Below, one piece after another: positions 32,950 through 44,594 of a stretch of 64,000 nucleotides of DNA. Position 1 is the stretch's first letter; every line of letters starts with the position of its first letter. The stretch spans positions 8,561,021-8,625,020 of the forward strand of contig JAKSZT010053881.1 of NCBI GenBank assembly GCA_026826555.1, written 5' to 3'. The DNA is from Tolypeutes matacus. Taxonomy: Eukaryota > Chordata > Mammalia > Cingulata > Chlamyphoridae. The notes under the pieces were generated by a model. That model ran no database searches. It worked only from the letters and a program-made list of their open reading frames with translations, and was not told the DNA's origin. The position numbers and the translations under genes are program-made.

Positions 32950-32954
32950 AATTC

Positions 32955-33444
32955 TGTATTAGTCAGCCAAAGGGGTGCTAATGTGAAATACCAAAAATGG
33001 GTTGGTCTTTATAAAGGGTATTTATTCAGGGTAGAAGTCCACAGATACCAGGCCATAAAGCGTTAGGTTTCTTCTCTCACCACAGTCCATTGCCACGTGT
33101 TAGGGCAAGACAGTTGCCAGCGTTTACCAGGGTTCAGGCTTCTGGGGTTCCTCTCTTCCCGGGGCTGCGTTTCTCTTCGGGCTTAGCTCCTGTTTCTTCC
33201 ACAAGGTCAGCTGTAGACGATCAGACAAACGGTTTGCTTCTCTTCTCCTGGGGCCTTCTTTCCAATATCAAAACAGCTTCTCAAAAGACTGCTTCAACTG
33301 CCCTTTGCCTTGCCTTTTATATTCGATTCCCCACCCACCAAGGGGTGGGGCTTAACGCCCTAATCCTAACCTAATCATGCCCAGATTAACAGATCAGTTT
33401 ACAAGCATGATTTAATTATATTTTTGGAATTCATAATTACATCA
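32955..33444 (-). mobile_element. 5' LTR of the MaLR-like element
   Basis: 490 bp, same ends as the 3' LTR at 30883-31374 and colinear with it throughout. Most differences between the two are transitions. The expected 5-bp target duplication is not evident: the flanks read 'cctcc' at 30878-30882 and 'aaccg' at 33445-33449. Confidence 0.93.
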
Positions 33445-33639
33445 AACCGCCACACCTCCTCATCCCAACACTCCTCACTTAGCTGGGGAAACTTGGCCAG
33501 AGACTGGGAGGCCAAGCCCCTTCCGTGTGGCAATTGAAGCCCACGTGTCTGCAAGCACAGTAAGCAGCGGAACCTCTGCAGATCTATCAAAACACAGAGG
33601 CAAATGCTGTGTGGCTCTTGGGGTTGAAAAGTCCAGCAA

Positions 33640-33950
33640 GTAGGGAATCTATAGAACAAATATGTCTGCTTTCTGCCACATGCCAATTCTGGGGATTCAA
33701 AGAATGAAACATAGTCCTTTGCTCTACAGGAAATTACCGGCAAAGAAGAAAGACAGACAGTAGTGTGTGGTGGGTGCTATGAAAGAGGAGCATTTGATAA
33801 ATGTTGACTGTTAATACTGCTGCTGCTACTTTTTCATGGTGAATAATGAACCCTGAGGAATGGCACCTAATTCAGACACTGGTGAGGGAAAGCTTTCTGG
33901 AAGTGGCAATACTAAAGCTGAGTCTCATCTGGAATTAAAAAGCCTGGTTA
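33640..33950 (-). mobile_element. L2 LINE fragment
   Basis: 'tttgctctacaggaaattac', 'gggtgctatgaaagaggagc', 'agggaaagctttctggaagt' and 'aaagctgagtctcatctgga' match the reverse complement of the L2 3' region in order. Confidence 0.7.
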
Positions 33951-34850
33951 AATTAAGTGTTGGCAATGATAAGGAGGAACTGAAACTTATAAACTGCTGC
34001 TAGGAAGGTAAGTGGTACAGCCTCTTTGGAAATCAGTTCAGCAGTTATTTAGAAAAGTTAAGCACATACCTACCATATGATACAGGCATTTCACTCCTAG
34101 GTATTTGCCCAAGAGAAATGAAAGCAATGCCTCAAAAAAGTCTTGTACACAAATGTTCATAGCAGCTTTATTTGTAATAGCCCCAAACTGGAAACAACCC
34201 AAATGCCCATCAATAGATGAATGAGTAAACAAATTATTGCTTATACATGCAATGGAATACTACTCAGCAATACAAAGGAAGAAATTATTCATACAAACAA
34301 TGACAAAGATGAATCTCAAAATAATTAGGCTGAGTGAAAGAAGCCAGACCAAAAAAGGGTTATACTATATGATTCCAATGATACAAAGCTCTAGAAAATG
34401 CAAATTAATCTAAAGTGACAGAAAGCAGATCTCTGGTGGCCTGGGGATGCGGGCAGGGTTGAGGTACAATGCAGGGATTACAAAGAAGCACGGCGAAACG
34501 TTTGGGAATGATAGATACATGTACTATCTTAATTATCTTGATTAGAGTGGTGCTTTCACAGGTGTACGCATATGTCAAAACATTGAATCATATACTTCAA
34601 ATATATGCACAGCATTGTAGATCAGTTTTTTTGTTTTTTTTTTAAAGATTTTATTTATTTATTCATTTATCCCCCCCTTGCTGCCTGTGCTCGCCGGGCC
34701 AGCCAACCACGCCGTGCAGGCGGGCCTGCCCTCACCAGGAGGCCCCGGGAACCGAACCCAGGGCCTCCCATGTGGTAAACAGGAGCCCTACTGATTGAGC
34801 CACAGCCGCTTCCCTGTAGATCAGTTTTACCTCAGTAAAGCTGTTAAAAG
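33950..34850 (+). mobile_element. L1 3' end (L1MA/MB-like), split by a SINE
   Basis: Sense L1 end: 'tagcagctttatttgtaata', 'gccccaaactggaaacaacc', 'caaatgcccatcaatagatg', 'caatggaatactactcagca', 'ctgagtgaaagaagccagac', 'tatatgattccaatgataca', then 3' UTR text up to 'tacctcagtaaagctgttaa'. ORF2 C-terminal codons are included at the left but are degenerate. Confidence 0.9.
34630..34814 (-). mobile_element. Young DAS-type SINE
   Basis: Perfect 14-bp target duplication, tgtagatcagtttt, at 34616-34629 and 34815-34828. Head 'ggaaccgaacccagggcctc', 'tggtaaacaggagccctact'; body 'ccagccaaccacgccgtgca'; (ATTT)n tail. Very close to the copy at 52097-52278, so a recently active subfamily. Inserted in the L1 3' UTR. 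Confidence 0.96.
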
Positions 34851-34890
34851 AAAGACCTCAGCTCGGCCAAGGGAGGTAAAGTGTGAAGAG

Positions 34891-34934
34891 GGGTGTGTGT
34901 GTGTGTGTGTGTGTGCATGTGTGTGTGTGTATGT
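34891..34934. repeat. (GT)n microsatellite
   Basis: Two GT arrays separated by 'gcat'; it extends into 'gtatgtttgcatgcaca'. Confidence 0.95.
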
Positions 34935-35345
34935 TTGCATGCACATGTATGTTCCAACCAGATACAGGTCAGTTATGATTGTCCCTTGGAAACTGAACCC
35001 ATGACACAGCTCCAGAGAATGCTACAACCTACGTCAGAGCTGATGCAAAGCCTGCTCTTTCCCTGGGCAGAATATGCCTGGTTCTTTTATGCCTTCTTCA
35101 GCAAGAAAAATCAGCATTTGCCTTTTGCTGCCTGAGAAGCAATGCTTGGTGTAGTAAGAGACATGCCACCTTTTCGTTGTAACTCTGGGGAATTAACTTG
35201 TATCCCACTTGAATATGCCAAGAGATCTTTGCCCCAATCCCAGCACTGTCCAGTCAGAACTTAATAAACTCTTGTTGGTTATTTGTTAAGGAAAAGGCAC
35301 TTTCACCTCACAGGCCCTTTGGTCTCTTGAAAATGCAAAAAAAGT
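34935..35345. other. Unique sequence
   Basis: About 410 bp with no recognised gene or repeat. Confidence 0.4.
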
Positions 35346-35349
35346 CATT

Positions 35350-35505
35350 GTGATGTGGAGGGATAAACATGGACTTTAGAATAGATTGAGTTGGGTTCAA
35401 ACTCCTTAACTATATTCTTGAGCAAGCTATTTTGCCTTGTATATAAAATGAGGTTAATAATACCTACCTAATTGGGGCTATTATGGAGCTTAAACAACTT
35501 TAGGT
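35350..35505 (-). mobile_element. MIR SINE fragment
   Basis: 'attgagttgggttcaaactc', 'cttgagcaagctattttgcc', 'tatataaaatgaggttaata' and 'atacctacctaattggggct' match reverse MIR. Confidence 0.75.
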
Positions 35506-35663
35506 TCAAGATGGAGTGAAACCCTCACAGGCGGTTTTTAGAAGTCTTTCCCCTTAGCTGCCCCCACCACTCCACTGACCCACCTCTGGATCCCCAGAGT
35601 CCATGTGAATTCTTAAAAGGGATTCTCTGTTCAACTTGGTCAATCTCTTACAAAGTGATCAAC

Positions 35664-35756
35664 AGTGTGCTGGAGATTGTGGACTTACTGTTGCCTTTTC
35701 TTAACTGAACTTTCACCTCCATCTCCCACACACCTCACCTTTATTTTGTTAAAAGA
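35664..35756. repeat. 93-bp direct repeat, left copy
   Basis: Matches 36335-36427 in the same orientation with four mismatches over 93 bp. It abuts the LTR-like segment directly. Far too long for an ordinary target-site duplication. Confidence 0.95.
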
Positions 35757-36331
35757 TGTTATCGGATTTAATCTAGGTTCTTGACTTATGCTGCAGAAAT
35801 GAATTTCAGAGCACGTCAGGCAAGTTAGGCCAGTAATTTAATAAGGTAGGGAGAGAAGAGAAATGGGATAAAATAACAGATCACAGTCCCCAGTAGAGGG
35901 TAAGGGGCTGAAAAGTGATAGGGCTGATTTATAGGCTACAATTTCCCATTATAGATTATAAATGCCCAAGTTTTACTTGCGTGTTGATCCACTCAGGGGG
36001 GACATGGAGAGAGCAGGGCAGGAGCCGAGCTGCTGGGGGCAGAAGAGCAGGGAGCAGGGGGGATTTGACTTTTGCGCCTACTTTTTAAACTGTTAATTAT
36101 TCCACACCTTTGTTAATGGCATGGAAGGAGTCCCAGGTGTTTGCTGTTTTGATTGATTACCCCACCCATCAATCCCCCAGGTGGGGCCAATGATAATGTC
36201 CTGGAGACTATCCGGAGCTTCTCCTGGCTTCCGTGAGAAATCTCACAGTGTCTTCCAGCAGCCATTTTGGGGTATTGATGTCCACATGGTTCCAGATCCA
36301 TCTCTTGATTCCCTATATGAAGCCTGCTTCA
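35757..36331 (-). mobile_element. LTR-like segment (575 bp)
   Basis: On the minus strand it runs from TGAAGCAGGCTTCA to CCGATAACA, i.e. TG...CA, with TATA-like 'cctataaatcagc' (plus 35928-35940) and an ATTAAA-type signal (plus 35837-35842) in the right relative order. No ORF or internal region. The family is unknown to me, and LTR status is inferred from ends and signals only. Confidence 0.55.
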
Positions 36332-36334
36332 AAT

Positions 36335-36427
36335 AGTGTGCTGGAGATTGTGGATTTACTGTTGCGTTTTCTCAACTGAACTTTCACCTCCATCTCCCAC
36401 CCACCTCACCTTTATTTTGTTAAAAGA
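36335..36427. repeat. 93-bp direct repeat, right copy
   Basis: Second copy of 35664-35756, three bases after the LTR-like segment. See that entry. Confidence 0.95.
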
Positions 36428-36534
36428 TTAAATGAGCATCTTTTGTATTCTTGTTGTGCGTGCACTCCTGTTGTGTGTGTGTGTGCATTTGTGCTTCTGC
36501 ATGTGTGCTCTACCTGCTTTTCAGTGAATGGTCT

Positions 36535-36895
36535 TTGCTTTTTCATTGGTTTATTCAATTCACCAAATATTTATTGAATGTCAACTTTGTGTAAAGCATA
36601 GTACTAGGCTCTGGGAATACAAGACAGACAAAGGCCCTGCCTTGACGAACTTGCAGGATTTTCATGTATTGTGTACTTTTGTTTATGTTCTATAACTTGT
36701 GTGGCGAGTAGACAAGTAAGAGAAGAGAGACTGCAGGGAGTCAAAGAAGGGAAGAAACCTGAAAATTGAGTATGTAGTATTCTTTTGACAAATATTTTCT
36801 AAGCACCTGTGCCAGTCAAGGTCCCACCCGATGGAAGGATAGCAGTGAAAAAGACAAAATCACTGCCCTTAGGAAGTTTATATACACTACCTATC
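36535..36895 (-). mobile_element. L2 3'-end fragments
   Basis: 'caccaaatatttattgaatg', 'gtactaggctctgggaatac' and 'aaggccctgccttgacgaac' are a good reverse L2 terminus. A second, similar terminus follows at about 36780-36890 ('aaatattttctaagcacctg', 'tcactgcccttaggaagttt'), so two L2 ends lie side by side. Confidence 0.75.
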
Positions 36896-37685
36896 AGGGG
36901 ACTCTACATTTACTTTAAAATGGGCTGCTTTTAAATTCCAAGGGTGAAGCTTTGGGGACTCACCCTTTCTCCCTCCACATACACTTCTTGCCCTTTTGTC
37001 GTACTTGGCTTTCTGCTCTTGTTCACCTTGAACTCACTGTCTGGCTCTTAGTTATATCTATCCTCTTTGGGTCTGATGAAGAGCCCCCTGGTACGCCTTC
37101 ACTTGCAATGTCAGTGATGTTGATTCAAGATCCCAGAAAACTGTTTTCTATTTCAATGGGCTATGTGAGATTTGGATTTTAGAAACATGTTTGTGGTTAC
37201 CTCAATTAAATGTTTTAGGCACAATTTCTGTTTTGCAAATAGTTACAAAATTGCTTCCTTCTCAACCCAAGTGTGTGGTGGGAAATTAAGAACACCAATT
37301 TAAATGGGTCTTACCTTATCCAAAAGCTAATAATCCAGACCATAAGCCTCATTCAAACCTCAGTCCAATCTGCCACTGTGCATTTCGGGGAGGAAATAAG
37401 AGGGCAGGCACGGGGGTGGGGTGGGGGAGGCGGGGAGCGGAGTCCAGCTATAGGTAATTACTGGGCAGAGAGAGTCTGTAGGAATTACGGCTAGAAGAAA
37501 ATATGCCTCACACCTCACTTCATTCCTATTCTTTTTAGGAGCCAAGTTGCAAATAATCACTTGTCCCTGTGAGCTGGCTTTCCTTTAGTAGAACTAGCTG
37601 GCCTCCCCCTGCCTCTGGAGAGTCATCAGCTCATGTAACAACACCTGTGTGAGGCTGGTAGCCTGCGGCCACACATGTGCAGCTC
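36896..37685. other. Unique sequence, no gene seen
   Basis: About 790 bp. A G-rich stretch lies at about 37408-37440. No recognised repeat. Confidence 0.4.
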
Positions 37686-37689
37686 CGGA

Positions 37690-37865
37690 TTTCCTAGGGC
37701 AGTGAGTCTCAGAGTGTGGCCCCCAGACCAGCAATACCTGGGAACCGTTAGACTTGTAAGCACTCAGGCCTCACCCCAGACCCACTCAGTCAGAAACTCT
37801 GGGAGTGTTTTATCAAGGCTTCCAGGTGATGCTGATGACTGCTCAAGTTTAAGAACCATGGACCT
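37690..37865. mobile_element. MER5A-like DNA transposon, near full length
   Basis: 'cagtgagtctcagagtgtgg', 'ccagcaatacctgggaaccg', 'gtcagaaactctgggagtgt', 'ccaggtgatgctgatgactg' and 'aagtttaagaaccatgg' span both terminal regions of MER5A. Confidence 0.8.
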
Positions 37866-38275
37866 AAGGAGCCCCCAAGTCTTCTCCAACCTAACGCTTG
37901 GCATTCCCTAGAGCATATATGCTGTCAGACCAACCCAAATCTGCTAAATCTGTTCAATCATTTTTGTGTGATGGGAAAAAGAAGGACAGACATTTATTTA
38001 TATAGACAGATGAACAACAACAACAAAAAGGCACAGAGAGGAAGCCAGATTGTACCACTTTAAATCATTAGACATAGAGATGGTCTATCCAGGTCTTCAG
38101 AGGAGAAGTGCTTGGAAGGTCAGCCCTCCAATATCCAGCAACTGACACTGAAGTGAGTGAGTAAAGTCCCTGAGCAGTCAGATGAATTGCCGGAAAGCCC
38201 CAGGGTCCTTTCTTAGAACCTCGTACCTGGTAGCCTTTAGGTGTATTCTCTAGAAGTCTAACAAACTGGTGCTTC
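37866..38275. other. Unique sequence
   Basis: About 410 bp without recognised elements. Confidence 0.4.
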
Positions 38276-38279
38276 AGCC

Positions 38280-38460
38280 CCCAGAAGTATCTGCCTCATT
38301 CTGTGCTAATGTTATTTCATCTCACAACAATCCTATGGGTAGCTATTCTCCATTTTATAAAATGGGAGACTGAGGCTTAGGGAAATTAATTGCTCAAGTT
38401 TACACAGGTAGCAAGTGGTGAAGTTGGAATTCACACCAAGATGTGAGGCCTCCAATGTTT
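38280..38460 (+). mobile_element. MIR SINE
   Basis: 'tcatctcacaacaatcctat', 'ttttataaaatgggagactg', 'aggcttagggaaattaattg' and 'agcaagtggtgaagttggaa' follow MIR. Confidence 0.8.
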
Positions 38461-41400
38461 TTGCTCTTTCCTATTATAATTTGCCTCCTTCTGATTAAAG
38501 CAATAAATGGAGTTTAGATGTAAGCACACAGTGAGCAGGAGAAGGAAATGCTACCTCAAAGGAAGAGCCAGAAAGTCACAGCCAACGAACCATGCATTTC
38601 AGTAACCCTGGAAGCCATTGCTGGGTGGTAACTGGGGACAATAACTCATTTTCACACAGAAAAAGTTCAGGTATGTTCCCTCCACTTTCAAAAGTAGGGA
38701 AGTATGCAACTTTTTAGAATGGCCAGAATGTAAAATAACCACATTGAATGGTTGGAAATTAAAATATAATTTAGTAATTGGGAAAATTTACTTTCATGGC
38801 AAACCCTTTTCCTGATGTTGCTTAGCTAGTAGAAGTATTATTACTAGCTAATTTATTTTTGTTCAAATGCATGATGAGTTTTTTGAAGAATGGGCTTAAT
38901 ATTAAATTCTGGTTCATCCCATGAACCTGAGAGATGATGGAGGTAGCTCAAAGCTGCAGTCTGGGTAGTCATCGTGTTCCCAGGAATGTACTTTAAACTA
39001 GAAAGTTTAACCATAGCCATGCAAACATAAGCACCTTGTTATTATTATGATTGCTTTAATAAGCATCTTCAGCTACTTCAAGAAACTTCATTTTCCTGAA
39101 AAAAAAAAAAAAAAGGAATCTAATTTATGGAAAATAAAGCCCTATAATGCACAAAACCAGGTGATGATAAGCAACAATCAAACTGATGAGTAATTAGTCC
39201 TTGGATCTCTTGCCTGTTTCTAACGTGTCTATTAGCTCTGCCACAGCAAGGTGGGGTTGTGGTATTCCATGTAAAACACTGGAAAAGTGAGCAGCATTCC
39301 TATTCTGAGGATGGAAGAAACATTAATTATTCCTTTGAAGCCTATTGGGTGAAGTGTGTTTTGTTTCTCCTTCCCTTCCCCAAACACAACAGGAGAATTA
39401 TTTCCTAATAAAACTTCTACTAGGCCAGACAGTGTTGATGGAACATAATTTTTAATATGCAGTGGCCTGGAATCTGACAGATATTGGCAGATTGGGTGCC
39501 CCAGTTTTAAAAAGCTGAATGTGGCTGACAGTAATTTCACTGCTTCCTATGTCTATTACAGTCAGTACAAGGTTAGACAAATACATTCCCACCAGCACAA
39601 AACAGCAACCTTCCAAAATGTATGTCAGTGGTGTATTTACAGCCAAATCCAGAAGGAGCTTGTACTTCTTATGCTGCTCCCATTAATGAGACAAATGTCA
39701 GCAACCATAAGCCATTTTTTTGTTTCTGCTTATCAAATCTTTCAAAAAATTGATAACTAGTCTTTATAGATTGTGAAAGTCAGATATAACTCTGAATGTA
39801 TTACTTTACTGGACCCCTTGGGGTAAACTTATCACCTGGAAACCATTTTACATGGACGATTTGACTTTCATGTGGAGTGTCATAATGCACCCTAGATGGA
39901 AATCGAAAATAAAATATCTGGACTACAACCTTCCTCTTGATGGAATTTATGATTCCCTCAGTACAATAATTTTGAAAATTGTATCCCTTAAGCTACAAGA
40001 CTTGATATATTATTAACTGGTTGAATTGAAGAAGCTTTCCAATAGGCTTATGTGCTGTCTAGAGGCAAGGATTAATTTCTATGGAACCACAAGCTTATCT
40101 CAAACTGTTTTTCAGCAATGTAAACTGCCAGCTTCATCTTCTTTCTAGGACAGTACAGAGTGTCCGTTTCATCTCTAGCAGCTCCCGGATGCTCTGCTTT
40201 TAGCAAAGCTCTTCCAGGTGACGATGACTATTGATCCACTAGAGAATAGGTTGGGTTCAATCACACCCCAGAGAGACTGGCATTCACTTAGGGCTCTTAT
40301 TTTTCTATTTCTCATGGCACTTTTTGGTTTTAATTCTATTCTGGCTGAACTTAACTGTCATACAGGTAGGAGGGAGTCTGGAGGGCATCGTTTTTGTAGC
40401 GTTAGAGGCCTTTGAAAAAAAAACAAAAACGTTAAGGGGCTTGTGCTGCCTGAGGAAACTGTTCAACTGTCTTCCACTATTTTGTATAACTCTTATTCCT
40501 TCAGTAGGATATCAAGCCTTGAAATCAGCAATGACTGGGTATATAAGAACCACTGAAAGAGCCAAAAATCTTCAATAGGGCTCATTCTCTTAAGAATATT
40601 TTCCCCTTCATGCATGACCAATTTGAGTTGGGAATGCATTTGATTTGAGTTTAGAGACATGGTTGTGTGTTTTACAGTGACATCTGTATATAGTAAAGTA
40701 TCGCTTCCCAAAACAGCCCTATTTCCCAATGCATTGACTCACCTGGAAAGGAGACACAAAAGTGCAGGGCCCCAAAGCACATTACAATAGGAACTAATGT
40801 GCCCTATGGCCCTGAGTTCTGGAAGACTGTGTAAGGATTTAGCATTAGTTACCACATAAGAAAATCTGAAGTGCCCTGAAATATAATGGCTCAAATATGA
40901 AGGAAATAGAGGTTTTCCCAAATTTATTAACTATCCTAAAACTTTACATGATATTACCTATAGCATTTTGTGAAAGTGAAATAAACTTGTCTAAACTATC
41001 AAAATTATAAAAACAAATTTTTATTAACCATACTAGAGAATAGACTGAAACATCTAAGCTATAGAAAAATTTATAAAATCACTGATATATGAAGAGGTGG
41101 TCAATTGTAGGAGGAAAAGTGTTAAAGAGGTGTGTTACCCAATTAATTAATAAAACTATTATGCTACTATAGCTTTTATGAGGTTTGTAGTTTGTTGAGA
41201 TTTTTTTAAATTTATAATTCGTTGCATTTTTTTCTCATTCTAAATATTCACTTTTGTACCAATTTTGTATTTGTTTTCTTAAAGTGAGTTCTCAGAATTA
41301 TATGAGCCTCAGGCCTCACATTACCTGGATCCACCCCTGGCCAGTCTAAATCACACTTCTCCAATCCTACCAAACATTAGATTATGAAATAGTCTCTGTG

Positions 41401-43999
41401 TATAATTTGATCAATTACCAGGACTAAACATTTTAGAATTTATGGTTTTAAAATCTTTATTAAACCTTAACTACCGTATATATTGCCATAAACTATTTTA
41501 AGAGAATATATCAAATACATCTGCAGATTGACATTAAGATTTTTTTCAAGTTGGCATAGTAGAGGTCTCCAAAGGCTTTAAAGTTCTCAATGAAACATAT
41601 ATATTTGTGATGAGTATCAAACTTTTCCTTTTTCCCTGCCAGCTATTTAATTATTTGCCAGTCTTCTTTAATGATCTCTTCCTAAAAGTGTGTCTAAACC
41701 AAGGTTATTATTCATCTGATAAATGTTAATGTGGATGGTTTAAAAATATGGTTGAGAATTAGTTACCTGACTTATTTAATAAACAATTAATTCAATGACC
41801 AAACATTGCATTGATATGAATAGAGTCTGTTCCTTAAAGAAACACAAGATACTGTTTTCCCAAGAGGAAATCTAAAAGTATTATTTAAGTGGTCATCATT
41901 TACAAAAAAAACATACTCCTTGATGGAGCTATAGACTAATTAGCAAGGTGGTTGTTGTTTTATAAATTTCTATGGTCTTTCTAGCAGCTTACACAACAAG
42001 CATGTCCTAAACAATTGCTGTTATACAGGTGGAGAGGGAGCAAATAAGCACACTGACTCCCGCAGGGCCAGAATTTGGGGAGATTTCAGATGAGCCCAAC
42101 TATTTTCCCCAAGCAGCATGGGTGATACATGCTAGAAGCAGTGCAGCCGCTTCCAGGCTCTGTTTTGCCAGCTGTGAACTTCAAGCACACAGACCTTGGA
42201 GAATGACAGATTGATGGGCTCTTAACAACTTTGTGGAAATTCCTGGACTAGAATAATTTTCCCCCTCATCTTTTAGCTAGGCCGTTGGAAACTTCTTAGA
42301 ACATGGAAACTAATCTTCTGTTAGCTCTTCAAAAATAAGGCTAACCCTACCATGGACAGACTGAAATCAGAGAAAACTCTCTTTTGGTCTCCTTCCCAGA
42401 AGAGTCCTGGCCATGTACTCTCATCATTAGCTGTAAAGAAAACCAAGTTCGTAGTTGGTAACTTTGGCTATTACAGAGCCTCTGCATTTGTAGAGCATTT
42501 AACTTATTGACCTAAATGTTCTCATTGTTAGGGGGAAAAAAAGTATCTTAATTAATTCACAATAAAAATCTTCCATTTCATAGAAGATAAAACCTTTATA
42601 ACCCAAACCGAATTGAATGTGTGATTTGATGCAGTCATCAGCATGCAGCAGCCTTAAAAATTGCAATATCTGACCCTAATATGTGTGAATCTATCAGGAT
42701 TCCATTGTCGACATGTGTATTTTTCAATATTCTTCTCTGAGCTGAAATCATGTCATTTATATGCAAATGACCACATCTTCAGCAGCTGCTACTTCTTTGT
42801 TGAAGCCCAGGGACTTATTTGCACTTAATAAAGCCTCATAAATAGGTTTTGCCTCTAAATGGGTGGGGGAGCAGGAAACCCATCCAAGCCTTTTACAGTA
42901 ACAAGCTTCTTTTTGTTTTGAAAGCAAGCAGCCACCTCTAACAGGATGGTTCTCAGTTGCCAAAGAACTGTTCCTCACCCAGCCAGCTCTCTTCCTTCCC
43001 TCCTTAGAGAAATATGCTCCTTTCCTCCATAGTGCCTCCTTTCCCATAGCAGCTGTAGGTATTGTACAGTCTCCAGCCTGGGTTGTAATTTAATCCAGAC
43101 TTCATTATGAGGAGAGTTGCTCTTTGAGCATCGTCTCTTACCCAGTGGTAAGAGCAGGTATCCAGCTGGGGAAGATCCCTCAAGCTTCCCTCAGGTTGTC
43201 CTGTCTGGGGAGGGAAAGGGGAGGAGGGGAACTCCAGGACAAGTGGAGATTTTTTTTTCCTTTTAAGAATTTCCCTTTTCAAATACTCTACATAGACCGC
43301 AGACGGGGGCTGATAGTATCCTCTGATTGCCCAAAGAGCAGTGAAACATTAAAAACTCACTTTATTTCCTGGGATTATTACATAATACTTCCCCACCCCA
43401 CCTCTCATTTTCCTAGTTGATCCTTTTTTTTCCAGCAGAATTTGATGGAAAAGATTATATGCACTTGGAGAACATATAACACGAATGCTATCCATTTTTA
43501 ATTAATCTCATATAAAACCTCCAATGCTTCTTCTTGGGGTTCAACAAAAATATCCTGTTTACTATTTAAGACATGCTTTTAAAAAGTAGAACAATATCAT
43601 GGGATAATTTTCTCCTGCTGTTCAATGCTATGACAAAACTGAGGCATTTTTGAAAAACAAGTAATGATGGAAAGCAGGGTCGTTTATTTTGAAAGCATTG
43701 GTTGCTGATTTAGTAATAATGACCTATTATCCTTGTCAGCATAATAGACTGTTCTTTGAGCTTTATTTCTGGTGTGTGAGCAACTGGCATAGTGGAGATG
43801 ATTCTTCTGTCTGATGAGTATGTGTAATCATCAAAGACACTGGTTGACAATACCATCATTAACTAGTCACCAGCCTGACAAAGAGACAAACATCCCTAAC
43901 TATGTCCAGACACAATATTAATCTAGAAAATTGACATCACAGACACATACCTCAAAATCCAGACACTAGGAGCAAAGACTGTCCAGGGAGGAGTTAGAT
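38461..43999. other. Long repeat-poor, gene-less block
   Basis: About 5.5 kb in which I recognise no SINE, L1, LTR, MIR or L2, apart from a 16-A run at about 39100-39115. Open frames are short (no more than 102 codons) and without domains. AT-rich, with many homeodomain-like ATTA words, an octamer ATGCAAAT at 42761-42768 and CAGCTG at 42783-42788. The contrast with the rest of the window suggests constraint on insertions, possibly regulatory DNA; this is inference. Confidence 0.35.
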
Positions 44000-44115
44000 A
44001 TCTGATCCAACGAGTCAAGAGTTCTGGGCTCTAGTCTCACCTCTTTGAGCCTCAGTTTCTCTATTTGTAAAACAAAGATAATATCTGTCCTGTCCACCTC
44101 ACAATATTATTCAGA
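44000..44115 (-). mobile_element. MIR SINE fragment
   Basis: 'agttctgggctctagtctca', 'ctctttgagcctcagtttct' and 'ctatttgtaaaacaaagata' match reverse MIR. Confidence 0.7.
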
Positions 44116-44594
44116 TATCAAAAAATTTAAAGATATAAAATACCCAATAGTAATAGATTCCATCTTCTTTTATAAAGTTACTTTGTTTTGTTTAAGATTT
44201 TACATTGGTTTACTTTTCAATACAATGATGTATAAGAACCTTTGTCTAATATTATCATGAAAGTTTTCACATTTGCATTGATTTTTTATTATTTTCACCA
44301 TACATAGATCCTAACGTGCTAAGCACATTTACAACCAGAGTAGAGAATGATTTAGGAACTTCTCTGACATCCATTTTATATTTCTTATAGGACCATGCCC
44401 CCCAATTATATATATACATACACATATATATGTAATTACATATAACAGAGTATATTATATATAAAGTGTGATCTCAAAAGTTTTTGTAATATAAATGTAT
44501 ATATAAACTATGAAACTCCATAGTGTGTGTGTGTGCGTACATATGTTTACAAAACTGCTTAGATATATCAGTCAGTCTAAATTTAAAGAATAGG
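44116..44594. other. AT-rich unassigned sequence
   Basis: Contains an alternating AT/purine-pyrimidine stretch at 44405-44475 capable of hairpins ('acatatatatgtaattacat') and a short GT run at about 44523-44535. Confidence 0.45.

Larger units (their letters stand above)
31375..32954 (-). mobile_element. Internal region of the MaLR-like element
   Basis: 1580 bp between two LTRs, read on the minus strand. It starts after a short spacer with a primer-binding-site-like sequence, then a single long ORF. No protease, reverse transcriptase or integrase motif exists, so the element is non-autonomous. Early text ('tttggtaccgaggagtgggg', 'ggaaactggaggaaagg') resembles THE1 internal sequence as I remember it, which supports placement in the MaLR group; these are thought to use enzymes of ERV-L elements. 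Confidence 0.88.
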
